DNA of 64,000 nt from an uncultured Candidatus Saccharibacteria bacterium. GTDB taxonomy: Bacteria > Patescibacteriota > Saccharimonadia > Saccharimonadales > Saccharimonadaceae. Position numbers and translations under genes: made by a program. Shown here piece after piece: positions 17,008 through 26,177 of this stretch (the stretch's first letter is position 1; the number at the start of each line of letters is the position of its first letter). The DNA is taken from positions 76,738 through 140,737 of the forward strand of contig CAMIHP010000003.1 of the NCBI GenBank assembly GCA_946222005.1. Direction: 5' to 3'. The notes below the pieces were generated by a model. It searched no databases. It was not told where the DNA came from and saw nothing but the letters and a program-made list of their open reading frames with translations.

Positions 17008-18354
17008 TTACACTCCGCCGCCCTGCACCGCTGCGATAAATTGCTCACCACGGTCGGTATAGCTACGGTATTGGTCGAAGCTCGCGGCAGCAGGGCTTAA
17101 GATGACGACATCACCAGGCTCGGCTTGCTGCCGAGCGGCAGCCACGACCTCTGTCATAGACACACTACCAAGTGTTATGATAGGTGCAGCAACATCATAG
17201 TTTTGTAATACCGCTGCAATCGCCGAAGCATTCGCTCCCATCGTAATGATAGCGCGGACAGACTCACCTTGATTATACACCTCTTGTGCCAGTGGCTCGT
17301 AATCACCACCTTTGTCTGCCCCACCAACGATGAGAACTTTGGGCTCTGCAAAGGCACGCAGCGCTGCAATGGCACTGCCCGGTGTGGTAGCAATACTGTC
17401 GTCATAATACCGTACCTCATCCTGCTCTGCTACGAAGGCCAAGCGATGCGGCAAACCAGCAAAGCTCGCCAGCCCCTCCGCCAGGCGCTGCGGCACAGCC
17501 TGTGGATCGAAGGCGAGCACTGCGCTGAGCGCGGCACAAGCATTCTCAATATTATGAGCACCCGGCAGTTGCAGGCGATCCGTTGCGCAAAGTCGCCGCT
17601 CACCCTGCCAAAAGGCACCATCTTTCACATACACCATGCCATCATCTGGCGTGCCATAGCGATACGCCGGTGGTGGCGTACCCAGGCTGCCACGCGCAAC
17701 GTCCGTGTCAAGCGACTCAGCAATCTGCGCGGCATATGGATTGCTCGGATGATAAATACACACATCACCTGGCCGCTGATGCCGCCGAATGTTAGCCTTA
17801 GCATCGACATACTCGGCAAAATTAACGTGCTTGTCGAGGTGGTCGGGCTCAATCATCAGCACTACCGCGATCTGCGGTGAACGCTCGGCATCCCACAGCT
17901 GAAAACTACTCAGCTCATACACGACTACATCATCCGGGCTAATCTGCGCCAGCTGAGCCAGAGCTGGCCGGCCAATATTGCCCACCACATGGACGGTGCG
18001 ACCAAGGGCTTGCAGCATAGCAGCGATGAGGCTCACCGTTGTACCCTTGCCCTTTGTACCTGTCACACCAATGATCGGCGCGGGGCAGCGTGCGAAGAAC
18101 TCATTCGTAGCCGACCACACCGTCCCATCTGTCTCGATCCGCCACGGCGCCAATCCAGGGGTGCGCATGACGATATCGGCATCACCCAGCTGAGCAAAGG
18201 CATCTGGGCCTGTCAATACATCCACCACCCCAGGCGGCACATCAGCAATGCGCCGCTCATCGGCTATCACAATCTCCGCCGCAGGCCACACCTGCCGCGC
18301 ATAATCATACGTCGCACGACCCTCAACGTCGTACCCAGCAATCGCAACTTTCAT
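17008..18354 (-). CDS. murD: UDP-N-acetylmuramoyl-L-alanine--D-glutamate ligase
   Basis: 448 residues, three-domain Mur ligase: N-terminal Rossmann UDP-binding domain, central ATPase with GTKGKGTT (about 101-108) and ELSSFQL, and a C-terminal domain beginning near AGLPHRLAFV, with YYDDSIATTPGS and a final SPAAASFDQY block specific to MurD. It adds D-Glu to the peptidoglycan precursor in the cytoplasm. It stands alone rather than in a dcw cluster. A TATAAT at 18361-18366 is six bases before the ATG, suggesting a leaderless transcript. Confidence 0.96.
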   Translation of the reverse strand: MKVAIAGYDVEGRATYDYARQVWPAAEIVIADERRIADVPPGVVDVLTGPDAFAQLGDADIVMRTPGLAPWRIETDGTVWSATNEFFARCPAPIIGVTGTKGKGTTVSLIAAMLQALGRTVHVVGNIGRPALAQLAQISPDDVVVYELSSFQLWDAERSPQIAVVLMIEPDHLDKHVNFAEYVDAKANIRRHQRPGDVCIYHPSNPYAAQIAESLDTDVARGSLGTPPPAYRYGTPDDGMVYVKDGAFWQGERRLCATDRLQLPGAHNIENACAALSAVLAFDPQAVPQRLAEGLASFAGLPHRLAFVAEQDEVRYYDDSIATTPGSAIAALRAFAEPKVLIVGGADKGGDYEPLAQEVYNQGESVRAIITMGANASAIAAVLQNYDVAAPIITLGSVSMTEVVAAARQQAEPGDVVILSPAAASFDQYRSYTDRGEQFIAAVQGGGV

Positions 18355-18572
18355 ATCATTATTATAGCATACACAGCGCCCAAAACACAGAATATACAGA
18401 GGTCAGAGGGTGTACTATACCGCCCTTGTCTTTGACACTCCCTCACCATTTCCTTATTAATGATCGCTATCTCTCGTAGCGGTGTTATTGCTTTTTCGCT
18501 TGTTTCTTGCATACTATGCACAATGGTACATCACTATATGTAGCAGACCGCAACAGCTCTTTCTCCGTCAAT

Positions 18573-18600
18573 TTGCGCTCATTGCAACTATTGCTATAAT
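18573..18600 (+). promoter_or_regulatory. Promoter of the 18654-19613 gene
   Basis: TTGCGC (18573-18578), 16-bp spacer, TATAAT (18595-18600); the gene start lies 53 bases downstream with an AAAGGA Shine-Dalgarno. Confidence 0.65.
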
Positions 18601-18653
18601 ATATAGTCTATAGTTAATTTTAGTATCAACAACGAAGATAAAGGACACAAGCA

Positions 18654-19613
18654 ATGGACACTCAGCCCACTCCTGGCCATAACCAACCAGCTATGACCTC
18701 GCCAACGAACACCATGAATACGAACACATCACAGCCTAGCAAGACACCGCAGCCACCTCAGTTTGCGGGTAATAAACTGCTGGCAAATAAGAAACTGCTG
18801 TATGGGCTGATTGCTGGCGCGGTGGGCATTGTGCTAGTCATCATCATTATCATCGTTGTGGCCATGCAGTCTGCACCACCAAGCCGCAAAGACCTGCAAG
18901 ATGCCCAGGCGCTCATCCGCACCCATAGCCGCACCGAGGATCGCCTGCTGCAGCCACTCTCTCGTGGTGAGACGATCGACACCAAGTCATTTACAGACAA
19001 CCGCACAGAGCTCATAAGCAAGCTTGGTAGCTCACGCGCTGTGCATGACGAAGACATCAAGCGTGCGTACGAGCAGTACAAGCACGAGACGGACGAAGCC
19101 GTCACTGCACTGGGCAAGCTGCCTAGCTACTACTCCACCGTCGCTACCTTTATCAAAGAGTGCGCCGATACCAACACGCTGAACCGCCAAATTCTAAACT
19201 TTGACTTCCGCAAGGGTGGCAGCGCAGCGCTTACGAGCGCTCCTGCACTGACCGATAGCGAGATCGAAAAGGAAGCAAGCAAGACCTATGGCTCGTGCAT
19301 CGAGCAAGCCAAAAAAGTGCAAAACATCAGCGAAAATGACAACGCACGCAAGCTTGGCACCGAATACGTTACGTATTACCAAGCGGTCAAAGACCACCGT
19401 CTCAAAGCCGCTCAATACTACCGCACTCACAGCGACCTAACCAGCCGCAGCAAGTACAGCGGGCAAAACACTGCGCCCAAAATGCCCGACAACAGAGATA
19501 GCAAAGCCGAGACATACGTCATCGACGACGGCATCCTCCACAAGAAGGATGGTAGCCTCACCGAGATGAACAAACTACTCAACTCGAAGATGCTCGTATA
19601 CCGCGCAGGCTAA
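18654..19613 (+). CDS. Membrane-anchored hypothetical protein
   Basis: A 319-residue protein that I do not recognise. The N-terminal ~45 residues are Thr/Pro/Gln/Asn-rich and cytoplasmic; a single strong transmembrane helix (about 51-71, with many Ile/Val) follows; the remaining 245 residues are a charged, mostly helical external domain with three or four Cys (ECADT, SCIEQ). Basic and lysine-rich towards the end. This type-II-like plan suggests a surface-exposed role. Confidence 0.7.
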   Translation: MDTQPTPGHNQPAMTSPTNTMNTNTSQPSKTPQPPQFAGNKLLANKKLLYGLIAGAVGIVLVIIIIIVVAMQSAPPSRKDLQDAQALIRTHSRTEDRLLQPLSRGETIDTKSFTDNRTELISKLGSSRAVHDEDIKRAYEQYKHETDEAVTALGKLPSYYSTVATFIKECADTNTLNRQILNFDFRKGGSAALTSAPALTDSEIEKEASKTYGSCIEQAKKVQNISENDNARKLGTEYVTYYQAVKDHRLKAAQYYRTHSDLTSRSKYSGQNTAPKMPDNRDSKAETYVIDDGILHKKDGSLTEMNKLLNSKMLVYRAG

Positions 19614-19691
19614 AGTGTACCATGTACATGTTGACCCTCAAATAAAAGGCTCTTGCCTTGTTACCAACTATCTGATAAAGTAGAATCTACT

Positions 19692-20081
19692 ATGAATAAT
19701 AATGAATTTACCTCCTCTACTACTTCTAGCAATGAACTAGAAAAACCCCAAGACCTAACACCAGCAGAAGTGCTGGAATACCGAAATAAGCGCATTGCAC
19801 AGGAAGCAGCCGATGAGGCATATCTTCGTGTTATCAATTATATCCCAGGCAGCAAGGATAGAATAAGCGAAAAAATGGGAGATGTATTTTCTTCTCATAG
19901 GTCACCAGAGGTGTGCGCCGAGCTTGGCCTACCTCCCGAGGCATCTGATGATGACGTCTTTGCCGCAGCCCTCCAGGTGGAAATTAACGCGCTATGTGAC
20001 ACACTTGATTTACCACACACCGCAACAAACGCCGAAATCGAGGCAGCACTAGCACTTCGCGCTTACTCGACACCACTATAG
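19692..20081 (+). CDS. Small protein with tandem LGLP-type repeats
   Basis: 129 residues. The C-terminal half has two copies of a short helical repeat, LGLPPEASDDDVFAAAL and LDLPHTATNAEIEAAL, a pattern often seen in phage Mu protease-associated and scaffold-like proteins. No membrane segment. The start at 19692 is chosen at the first ATG; a TTG at 19653 is possible. A strong terminator follows. Function unknown. Confidence 0.6.
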   Translation: MNNNEFTSSTTSSNELEKPQDLTPAEVLEYRNKRIAQEAADEAYLRVINYIPGSKDRISEKMGDVFSSHRSPEVCAELGLPPEASDDDVFAAALQVEINALCDTLDLPHTATNAEIEAALALRAYSTPL

Positions 20082-20114
20082 TTTGACTATCCGAGACATA
20101 ACATAAACACAGAG

Positions 20115-20150
20115 CTCCTTCTTGGCCTACTTTAATTAGCCAAGAAGGAG
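20115..20150 (+). terminator. Intrinsic terminator of the 19692-20081 gene
   Basis: A perfect 12-bp stem (CTCCTTCTTGGC 20115-20126 with its complement 20139-20150), a 12-nt loop, then TTTTTGCGTT. Confidence 0.9.
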
Positions 20151-20272
20151 TTTTTGCGTTGATTTTATTGATTAAGGAGGCGAAAAGCAGAAACCAACAG
20201 AGAGAAGCCAGCCATCTCAATCCGAGCATTGCTATCACTGATACAGCTACAACAAAGCCGATAACGTATCGG

Positions 20273-21559
20273 TTATTTTTGTGCAAACAGCCCTTCCAGC
20301 TGTTCTCCCAGCCGCACGATGTCGCTGCGCTCGCCGCTGCTCACACCAGCGAGTGCCCAGGTGTTGGCGGCAATGAATTCACGCGCTACAGCGTTCATTT
20401 GCTCGAGGGTCGTGCCTTTGATCTCTTGTGGCACCTTGGCATAGTCCTTCACATAGCCATCCCAGAAGAAACGGCTGGTGTAGAACCCGCTAATCTGCGC
20501 CACTGTTTGCGCCCCCATTTGGTAGCGCCCCAGGCCATAGGATTTGGCTGCCTCAAGCTCGGCCTCGGTAATCTCACCACGCAGCACCGCTTGGAGCTCA
20601 TTGACGATCAAGCTAAAGAGCCGCTCTGCCTTATCACACTCCACCTCGCCACCAAAGTCCCAGCTGCTCTCATATTTACCCACCGAGCCATCACTAAACA
20701 TCCCATAGGCCATGCCCTGCTTGCGCGCCTTACCAAAGATGCGCGAGTGCATCGTGCCGGTGAGGATGTGGTTGAGGCAGTCGAGCGCAGCATCTTCTTT
20801 GTCGCTGAGCTCGCGCGGGATCTCCATCGACCAGCCAAAGGTGAGATTGCTGGCCTCTTTGCGACGGATGAGGGTGGGCTTACCACTGTGAAGTTCGTCG
20901 TGCGGTACCGCAAAGCGCTCACCACGCGGCAGCTGCCAGCTCTCCAGCATGCGCTTGATCTGCGCCTTGCGCCCCGCCATTTTGCCAGCAATGACAAAGC
21001 GAAGGTTGTCGCTGGTGTGGGTGCGCCGGTAGTGCTCCTGAATATCGCTCAGCTGCACATGGGCAATGGTACGCACGCGCTGGTGGAAGGTGTAGATGTC
21101 ATTCCCTAGCAGCTGCTGGATCTTGGGCCACAGCACTCGGTTATGATTGTTAAGATAGCCGACAAGCTCGCTGCGCACATTACCCTTCTCGGCTTCGAGC
21201 TCCGTCTGGTTGAACTTTGGCTGGGTGATGGCCACCTGCTGCAACTGCAAAATACGCTCCCACTCGAAGTCCGCACAGTCCGCCACATATACCATAGACA
21301 GATCGCTCGTCCAAGCATTGTGGTAGGCACCGTTTTTGATAAACTCTGCCTCGTACTCGTGCTCACTCGCAAACTGAGCATTAGCGCCAAAGGCCATGTG
21401 CTCCATAATGTGCGCCGTCTCGTAGATGTCTTTGCTCGCAACGTAGCGGTTGCCCGCCCGGAATTGGAACTGAAAGCTCATCACGGTTGCGCCAGGCACG
21501 TCGATGAGAAGGCCACAGGCACCATTCTTTAGCCTGACCTCTGTTACTGTGTGTTGCAT
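20273..21559 (-). CDS. M16 family zinc metallopeptidase
   Basis: 428 residues. The inverted zinc motif HxxEH is HIMEH at 50-54, with the downstream glutamate in ELEAEKGNVRSEL (about 118-130), matching the catalytic half of M16 peptidases (pitrilysin/MPP type). A second, non-catalytic M16 domain occupies the C-terminal half. It starts directly at the base after the secA stop, so it is co-translated with secA; a role in clearing signal peptides or short peptides is possible but inferred only from this position. Bacterial M16 enzymes are often encoded as pairs; no partner gene is next to it here. Confidence 0.9.
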   Translation of the reverse strand: MQHTVTEVRLKNGACGLLIDVPGATVMSFQFQFRAGNRYVASKDIYETAHIMEHMAFGANAQFASEHEYEAEFIKNGAYHNAWTSDLSMVYVADCADFEWERILQLQQVAITQPKFNQTELEAEKGNVRSELVGYLNNHNRVLWPKIQQLLGNDIYTFHQRVRTIAHVQLSDIQEHYRRTHTSDNLRFVIAGKMAGRKAQIKRMLESWQLPRGERFAVPHDELHSGKPTLIRRKEASNLTFGWSMEIPRELSDKEDAALDCLNHILTGTMHSRIFGKARKQGMAYGMFSDGSVGKYESSWDFGGEVECDKAERLFSLIVNELQAVLRGEITEAELEAAKSYGLGRYQMGAQTVAQISGFYTSRFFWDGYVKDYAKVPQEIKGTTLEQMNAVAREFIAANTWALAGVSSGERSDIVRLGEQLEGLFAQK

Positions 21560-24190
21560 CTAGCGGTTCTTTTTGCGATTCTGCCGCTGGGCTTTCTTTT
21601 TCTTGCGGGCGGCGTTACGTTTGCGATTGACGTCGGCAGTAGTTGGTGCCGCTTTTGTTTTGGTAAAGTCGTGGTCGCGATTCGCTTCCCCACTCGTGAT
21701 TTCATTCACGCCGCGCTCCACCGAGGTTTCGGCTAGGCGGGTAAGCTCGGTGTCGTGCTCGTCGTCCGTTGCCTCACGTGTGATGGCGTCGGTCTTGCGC
21801 ACTTGGTAGATTGCATGGAGGACCTCCGCCCGGAGATTAGCCTGCAGGCTGTCGAATAGCTTTTGCGACTCAGCGCGGTACTCCACCAGCGGGTCGCGCT
21901 GGCCCACACTGCGCCAGTGAATCCCCTCGCGCAAGTGTTGCATGTTTTCTAGGTGCTGCATCCACAGTGTGTCGAGCACCTGCAAGTACACCTCGCGCTC
22001 AATGCCACGCAGTAGCTCGCTACCCAGTTCGTCTTCTTTGTCTTGATACAATTTTTTCGCCGCATCGAGTGCCATCTTGGTGCGGACGCGGTCGCGCTTC
22101 TCAGCGCCGATCTTCTTAATCTCGTCTTTATCTAGCGGGAAGATCATGCCAAACTCCTCAGCAAACTTGGGGTTTTGCTTGGCTGGTACCTCTGTGAGGC
22201 TCTCGACTGCAGTGCGCAGCAGGCGCTGAATTTCTGGCTTGATGTTGTCGCCATCGAGGATCTTGCGCCGCACAGTGTAGACCACTTTGCGGTGGCGGTT
22301 GATGACGTTGTCGTACTGAACAACATTTTTGCGCGCATCGAAGTTAAAGCCTTCGACCCGCTTTTGCGCCGCCTCGAGCGTCTTGCTGACTGCTTTGTTT
22401 TGAATAGCCATGTCTTCTTCTACGCCAAGGCGCTCCATCAGGCCAGCAATACGCTCACCCTGGAAGATCCGCATCAGGTCATCTTCGGTCGAGACGTAGA
22501 ATTGGGTGTCACCCGGGTCGCCCTGGCGGCCACCACGGCCACGTAGCTGGTTGTCAATCCGGCGCGACTCATGCCGCTCGCTGCCGATCACCACCAAGCC
22601 GCCAAGTTCCTTCACCCCTGGCCCAAGCTTAATGTCTGTACCACGCCCCGCGATGTTCGTCGCTAGCGTCACAGCACCCTTCTCACCAGCGTGCGCCACA
22701 ATCTCGGCCTCACGCTCATTATTCTTGGCGTTGAGGATCTCATATGTAATGCCCGCTTTGTCCAGCCACTGGGCGATCAGCTCATTCTTAGCAATCGAGC
22801 CCGACCCCACCAGCACCGGCCGGCCTTGCTCATGGTACTTCTTAATGGCGGCTGCTACGGCTTTGAGCTTGGCCTTCTCGGTCTTGTAGATAAGGTCTTG
22901 GTGGTCTTTGCGGGTAATTGGCTTGTTGGGCGGCACTACCACCACATCCAGGCTATAGATCTGCTGGAACTCCTCTGCCTCAGTAAAGGCCGTACCAGTC
23001 ATACCACTGAGCTTCTTATATAGGCGGAAGAAATTCTGGAAGGAAATAGTTGCCAGCGTCATGCTCTCTTGCTGAACGGGCACGCCTTCCTTCGCTTCGA
23101 TCGCCTGGTGGAGGCCCTCGTTGTAGCGGTTGCCGATCTTGAGGCGGCCAGTGTGCTCATCGACAATGATCACCTCGCCATCATTGGTCACCACATAGTT
23201 TTTGTCTCGATGGAAGAGCGTCTGGGCACGCAGCGCTTGGTTGATATGGTAAACGCTGCGGACATACTCAGGGGTGTACAAATTTTTTATACCAAGGAGT
23301 TTTTGCACCTTGTCGATGCCACTATCTGTCAGGGCCACACTGGTGTGCTTTTCGTCAAGACGGTAGTCCTCTGGCACAAGCTTGGCAGCAATCTTGGCAA
23401 ATTGGTAGTAGCTATCAGGGTTCTCAGCCGCAGGCGCACTAATGATGAGTGGGGTGCGCGCTTCGTCGATCAAGATAGAATCCACCTCGTCTACAATGGC
23501 AAAGTTGAGCTCGCGCTGGCGCACCAGGCTAATCTCATTGACCATATTATCACGCAGGTAATCGAAGCCAAACTCGTTATTCGTCCCATAGGTAATGTCT
23601 GCCTCGTAAGCTTCGCGTCGTGTACAGGGGCGGAGCTTTTGCATGCGTGGATCAGTATGGTTCTCGTTGGTATACGTACCATCGTAGAGGAAGGACGCTT
23701 CGTTAATGATCACACCAGTGCTAATGCCCAGAACACTATAGATCTGCCCCATCCAGCCAGCGTCACGCTGCGCCAAGTAGTCGTTGACGGTCACGATATG
23801 CACACCCTTGCCCTCGAGCGCATTGAGGTATGCTGCCAGAGTGGACATCAGGGTCTTACCTTCACCAGTCTTGAGCTCAGCCACGTTGCCTTCGTGCAGT
23901 ACCATCGAGCCAATCAGCTGCACATCATAGTGCCGCTCGCCAATCACCCGGTCGGCCATCTCGCGCACCACTGCAAAGGCATCAGGCAGGATAGTATCGA
24001 GCGTCGTACCTTTCTTGTGCAGGCGCTGCTTAAGGACCTCTGTCTGCTTGGCCAGCTCTTCGTCCGAGAGCGCTTTATATTTCGGCCCAAGCTTGTTGAT
24101 CTCGTCTACCTTCTTTTGCAGACGCTTCAAGATCCGCTTTTGCGGATCGCCAAAAATCTTCGTCAGTGCTTTTTGCTGTGTTGTTGCCAT
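21560..24190 (-). CDS. secA: Preprotein translocase ATPase SecA
   Basis: 876 residues with the complete motor: Walker A ELKTGEGKTLMS (about 104-115), DEAD-type VDEVDSILIDEARTPL, the preprotein cross-linking domain, NBD2 with IAGRGTDIKLGPGV, and the helical scaffold and wing (QLRGRGGRQGDPG, LDTLWMQHLENM). It ends in a Lys/Arg-rich tail (RKKKKAQRQNRKK) instead of the zinc-binding SEC-C motif. It drives protein export through SecYEG. It lies downstream of hpf and upstream of the M16 gene, a common order for hpf-secA. Confidence 0.98.
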   Translation of the reverse strand: MATTQQKALTKIFGDPQKRILKRLQKKVDEINKLGPKYKALSDEELAKQTEVLKQRLHKKGTTLDTILPDAFAVVREMADRVIGERHYDVQLIGSMVLHEGNVAELKTGEGKTLMSTLAAYLNALEGKGVHIVTVNDYLAQRDAGWMGQIYSVLGISTGVIINEASFLYDGTYTNENHTDPRMQKLRPCTRREAYEADITYGTNNEFGFDYLRDNMVNEISLVRQRELNFAIVDEVDSILIDEARTPLIISAPAAENPDSYYQFAKIAAKLVPEDYRLDEKHTSVALTDSGIDKVQKLLGIKNLYTPEYVRSVYHINQALRAQTLFHRDKNYVVTNDGEVIIVDEHTGRLKIGNRYNEGLHQAIEAKEGVPVQQESMTLATISFQNFFRLYKKLSGMTGTAFTEAEEFQQIYSLDVVVVPPNKPITRKDHQDLIYKTEKAKLKAVAAAIKKYHEQGRPVLVGSGSIAKNELIAQWLDKAGITYEILNAKNNEREAEIVAHAGEKGAVTLATNIAGRGTDIKLGPGVKELGGLVVIGSERHESRRIDNQLRGRGGRQGDPGDTQFYVSTEDDLMRIFQGERIAGLMERLGVEEDMAIQNKAVSKTLEAAQKRVEGFNFDARKNVVQYDNVINRHRKVVYTVRRKILDGDNIKPEIQRLLRTAVESLTEVPAKQNPKFAEEFGMIFPLDKDEIKKIGAEKRDRVRTKMALDAAKKLYQDKEDELGSELLRGIEREVYLQVLDTLWMQHLENMQHLREGIHWRSVGQRDPLVEYRAESQKLFDSLQANLRAEVLHAIYQVRKTDAITREATDDEHDTELTRLAETSVERGVNEITSGEANRDHDFTKTKAAPTTADVNRKRNAARKKKKAQRQNRKKNR

Positions 24191-24303
24191 GGTGTCAAAC
24201 TTCCCTCGCTTTCCTCTCTAAGCGGCCATTCAATTCAAAAAACTCCCCTCATTATACCGGGTTTGCGGCTATTTGGGAAGGGTGGCCTACACAAAGTATG
24301 AGC

Positions 24304-24336
24304 AAGAGGCCGATACCCGACTGATACCGGCCTCTT
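24304..24336 (-). terminator. Hairpin downstream of hpf
   Basis: AAGAGGCCG (24304-24312) pairs with CGGCCTCTT (24328-24336) between the hpf stop and the secA start. The following minus-strand bases (GCTCATAC) lack a T tract, so termination may be partial, allowing read-through to secA. Confidence 0.5.
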
Positions 24337-24359
24337 GGCTCGCGCGCCTTACCTATCGC

Positions 24360-24749
24360 CTACTCCGCAGGATGATCCTGCTCGCGCTCGAAGCTGCGCT
24401 TGAAGCGAGCGAGGAGGCCACGGCGACCGAGGTGCGGCAGCTGATTCTGCTTGTATTTGCGCAGTTGGCCAGCCAGTTTGCGCTCGACGATGTCGGTGGC
24501 GGCCAGGACGTTGAGTGTGGAGTCTTTAGCCTTGATGGTTTGGTCTGGCACGGTAATGACCACCTCTACCTCATATTTATTACCATGCTCGCCATTAATC
24601 TCTTCAATGCGCACCATAGCGCTCACGGTCTTGCGAGCGTGGCGCGACACCATGCGGTCGAGCGCACCGATCTTCTTGCGGATATATTTTTTGGTTGGCT
24701 CGTCTGGCGAGTATTTGCCAATACCGGTAATGTCGATGTTTGCGATCAT
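24360..24749 (-). CDS. hpf: Ribosome hibernation promoting factor, short form
   Basis: 129 residues with the S30AE/HPF fold: N-terminal IDITGIGKY, central KKIGALDRMVSRH and the VVITVPDQTIKAKD strand region, then an acidic/basic C-terminus. It lacks the C-terminal dimerisation domain of long HPF, so it should stabilise inactive ribosomes in the YfiA/short-HPF manner. A GAAAGGGG Shine-Dalgarno precedes the ATG. Confidence 0.92.
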   Translation of the reverse strand: MIANIDITGIGKYSPDEPTKKYIRKKIGALDRMVSRHARKTVSAMVRIEEINGEHGNKYEVEVVITVPDQTIKAKDSTLNVLAATDIVERKLAGQLRKYKQNQLPHLGRRGLLARFKRSFEREQDHPAE

Positions 24750-24899
24750 GCTGACCCCTTTCGTGTTAGCAACTTGTGCTTATAGTATAGCATGGTTGAG
24801 GAGAAAACAGGGGTTGTTGTGGGCAAATTATCAGTGCAGATAGAGGCGTTTGGCCAGCGAGCTTAGCTGATAGGCTGCCTCTTCGCGCAGCTTTTTAAT

Positions 24900-25496
24900 C
24901 TAGTCGAGCAAGGCTTCAGTCTCTTTGCTCTTAGGTGGTGTCTCTGTGCGGCAGTGCGCCCCTTCGATAAGTTTTCTGACATCATGCAACTCTCGTGCAT
25001 CAGCCTCTGCGCGCTCCATGTCTTGCTCACCGTTTTCATCTACCGATTTAAAAAACGTGTACGGCTCACTGTCGAGCTGATCTGTCTGGCTGCCATAGAT
25101 ACGCTCAATTTGCCCCTGGCCATCATGGCCATCCTTCGGGCGACCGGCCTTCGAGCGATACACCACCCAATCATTACTATCAGGTGTCATAATGGTGACA
25201 GATGGGTCCAAAACGACCGACATTTCATCAAGCACAACGCCAGACACCGCTATATACTCACCCCCGCGGCCTGTCAAAAATATAGTACGCTCAGTGGCGT
25301 TGGTTTCACCATCTTTGCTGATCTCTGGGTTGGTTTGGATACGACGCTCCTGCAATGCACCTGGCCTATGTTTGGCATACTCAAAAGGTTCATCGGTGAG
25401 TACACGGCCCATTCTAGCCTGTAGCTTATATGTAATCCCCGACAGGTCTTGTCGTTCTCCGCTTCTTGGGTCTCTTGCTGGCTGATGTTCGTTCAT
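24900..25496 (-). CDS. Hypothetical protein with possible nonsense truncation
   Basis: 198 residues, unrecognised, hydrophilic, no membrane segment. The middle (TIFLTGRGGEYIAVSGVVLDE split over about 71-91) looks like a small beta domain; the C-terminus is charged and helical. The start at 25496 has AAAGGAG at the right distance. Directly after the TAG stop at 24900, 22 further in-frame codons (24831-24899) read as a helical KKLREEAAYQLSSLAKRL segment before TGA, suggesting that the gene once was, or by read-through still is, longer. Confidence 0.65.
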   Translation of the reverse strand: MNEHQPARDPRSGERQDLSGITYKLQARMGRVLTDEPFEYAKHRPGALQERRIQTNPEISKDGETNATERTIFLTGRGGEYIAVSGVVLDEMSVVLDPSVTIMTPDSNDWVVYRSKAGRPKDGHDGQGQIERIYGSQTDQLDSEPYTFFKSVDENGEQDMERAEADARELHDVRKLIEGAHCRTETPPKSKETEALLD

Positions 25497-25527
25497 TCTT
25501 GCTCCTTTATTACACAATTCTCGTCCT

Positions 25528-25556
25528 ATAGTGCAGTATATTGTGAGTAATGTCAA
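25528..25556 (-). promoter_or_regulatory. Sigma70-type promoter of the 24900-25496 gene
   Basis: On the minus strand, a perfect TTGACA (25551-25556), 17-bp spacer, CACTAT (25528-25533), with the start codon about 30 bp downstream. Confidence 0.75.
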
Positions 25557-25590
25557 ATGGCTGTGAGCCGAGCTGTGTCGCTACGCTACT

Positions 25591-26169
25591 TTACGTTTGC
25601 TGATTGCGGTAGCGCAGCAATGTCTGGTACTTCGCCTCTATCTCAACGGTGTGTGCTGCAAGGTTGTCGAGCACTTCTATCAGGCGGCCAACCCGTCGCA
25701 AGCTATCCACCGGGACAAAGCTGCGCATGGTTACAGCTGGTGGCTTGTCCTGTCGTTCGTCAGGATAAACTGGGGCAAGATGCGCCACATATGGCTGCAT
25801 TGTCTGGCGATCGACCATGCGGCGATACGCGCTCGTTTGGCCCGTTAGCCGATACACGTCAACCGCTTGGCCACCCACACAGCGGTCGGTTGTGCGGTCA
25901 ACATAGCCAGAAACGATCAGTGTTGTATCGCGGAGCGGGTAATCCTCCCTCGCATGTGTACCAACATATTGGGCGGCTCGGTACTCTACTGCAGGCCTAT
26001 TATGCTGCCGCGCAGGAAGGACATGAGTTTCTGCCGCCTCCCACCGCGCAGCCCGAGCAAATGCTGCACCGGTGATGTGCCGTACCACCGCCTGGCCAAA
26101 CCACGCTGCCGCGTACCGCATGGAAGAGGCAAAACGCTCATCGTGTGGGCCGTTTGCTTCGGACGCCAC
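25591..26169 (-). CDS. Hypothetical protein downstream of pyrD
   Basis: A 192-residue protein that I do not recognise. Rich in Ala/Arg, with a plausible folded core (DTTLIVSGYVDRTTD, AVDVYRLTGQT) and a helical C-terminus. The GTG start at 26169 follows GGGGAG and lies eight bases after the pyrD stop, so it is co-transcribed with pyrD. No link to pyrimidine metabolism can be read from the sequence. Confidence 0.65.
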   Translation of the reverse strand: MASEANGPHDERFASSMRYAAAWFGQAVVRHITGAAFARAARWEAAETHVLPARQHNRPAVEYRAAQYVGTHAREDYPLRDTTLIVSGYVDRTTDRCVGGQAVDVYRLTGQTSAYRRMVDRQTMQPYVAHLAPVYPDERQDKPPAVTMRSFVPVDSLRRVGRLIEVLDNLAAHTVEIEAKYQTLLRYRNQQT

Positions 26170-26177
26170 TGGCTCCC

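Noticed and set aside
23069..24301. 410-codon plus-strand frame opposite secA
   Set aside because: It lies fully antisense to the highly conserved secA; no family resemblance.
24793..24867. 24-codon plus-strand frame starting near 24793
   Set aside because: No Shine-Dalgarno, and the minus strand here reads as the in-frame continuation of the 24900-25496 gene.
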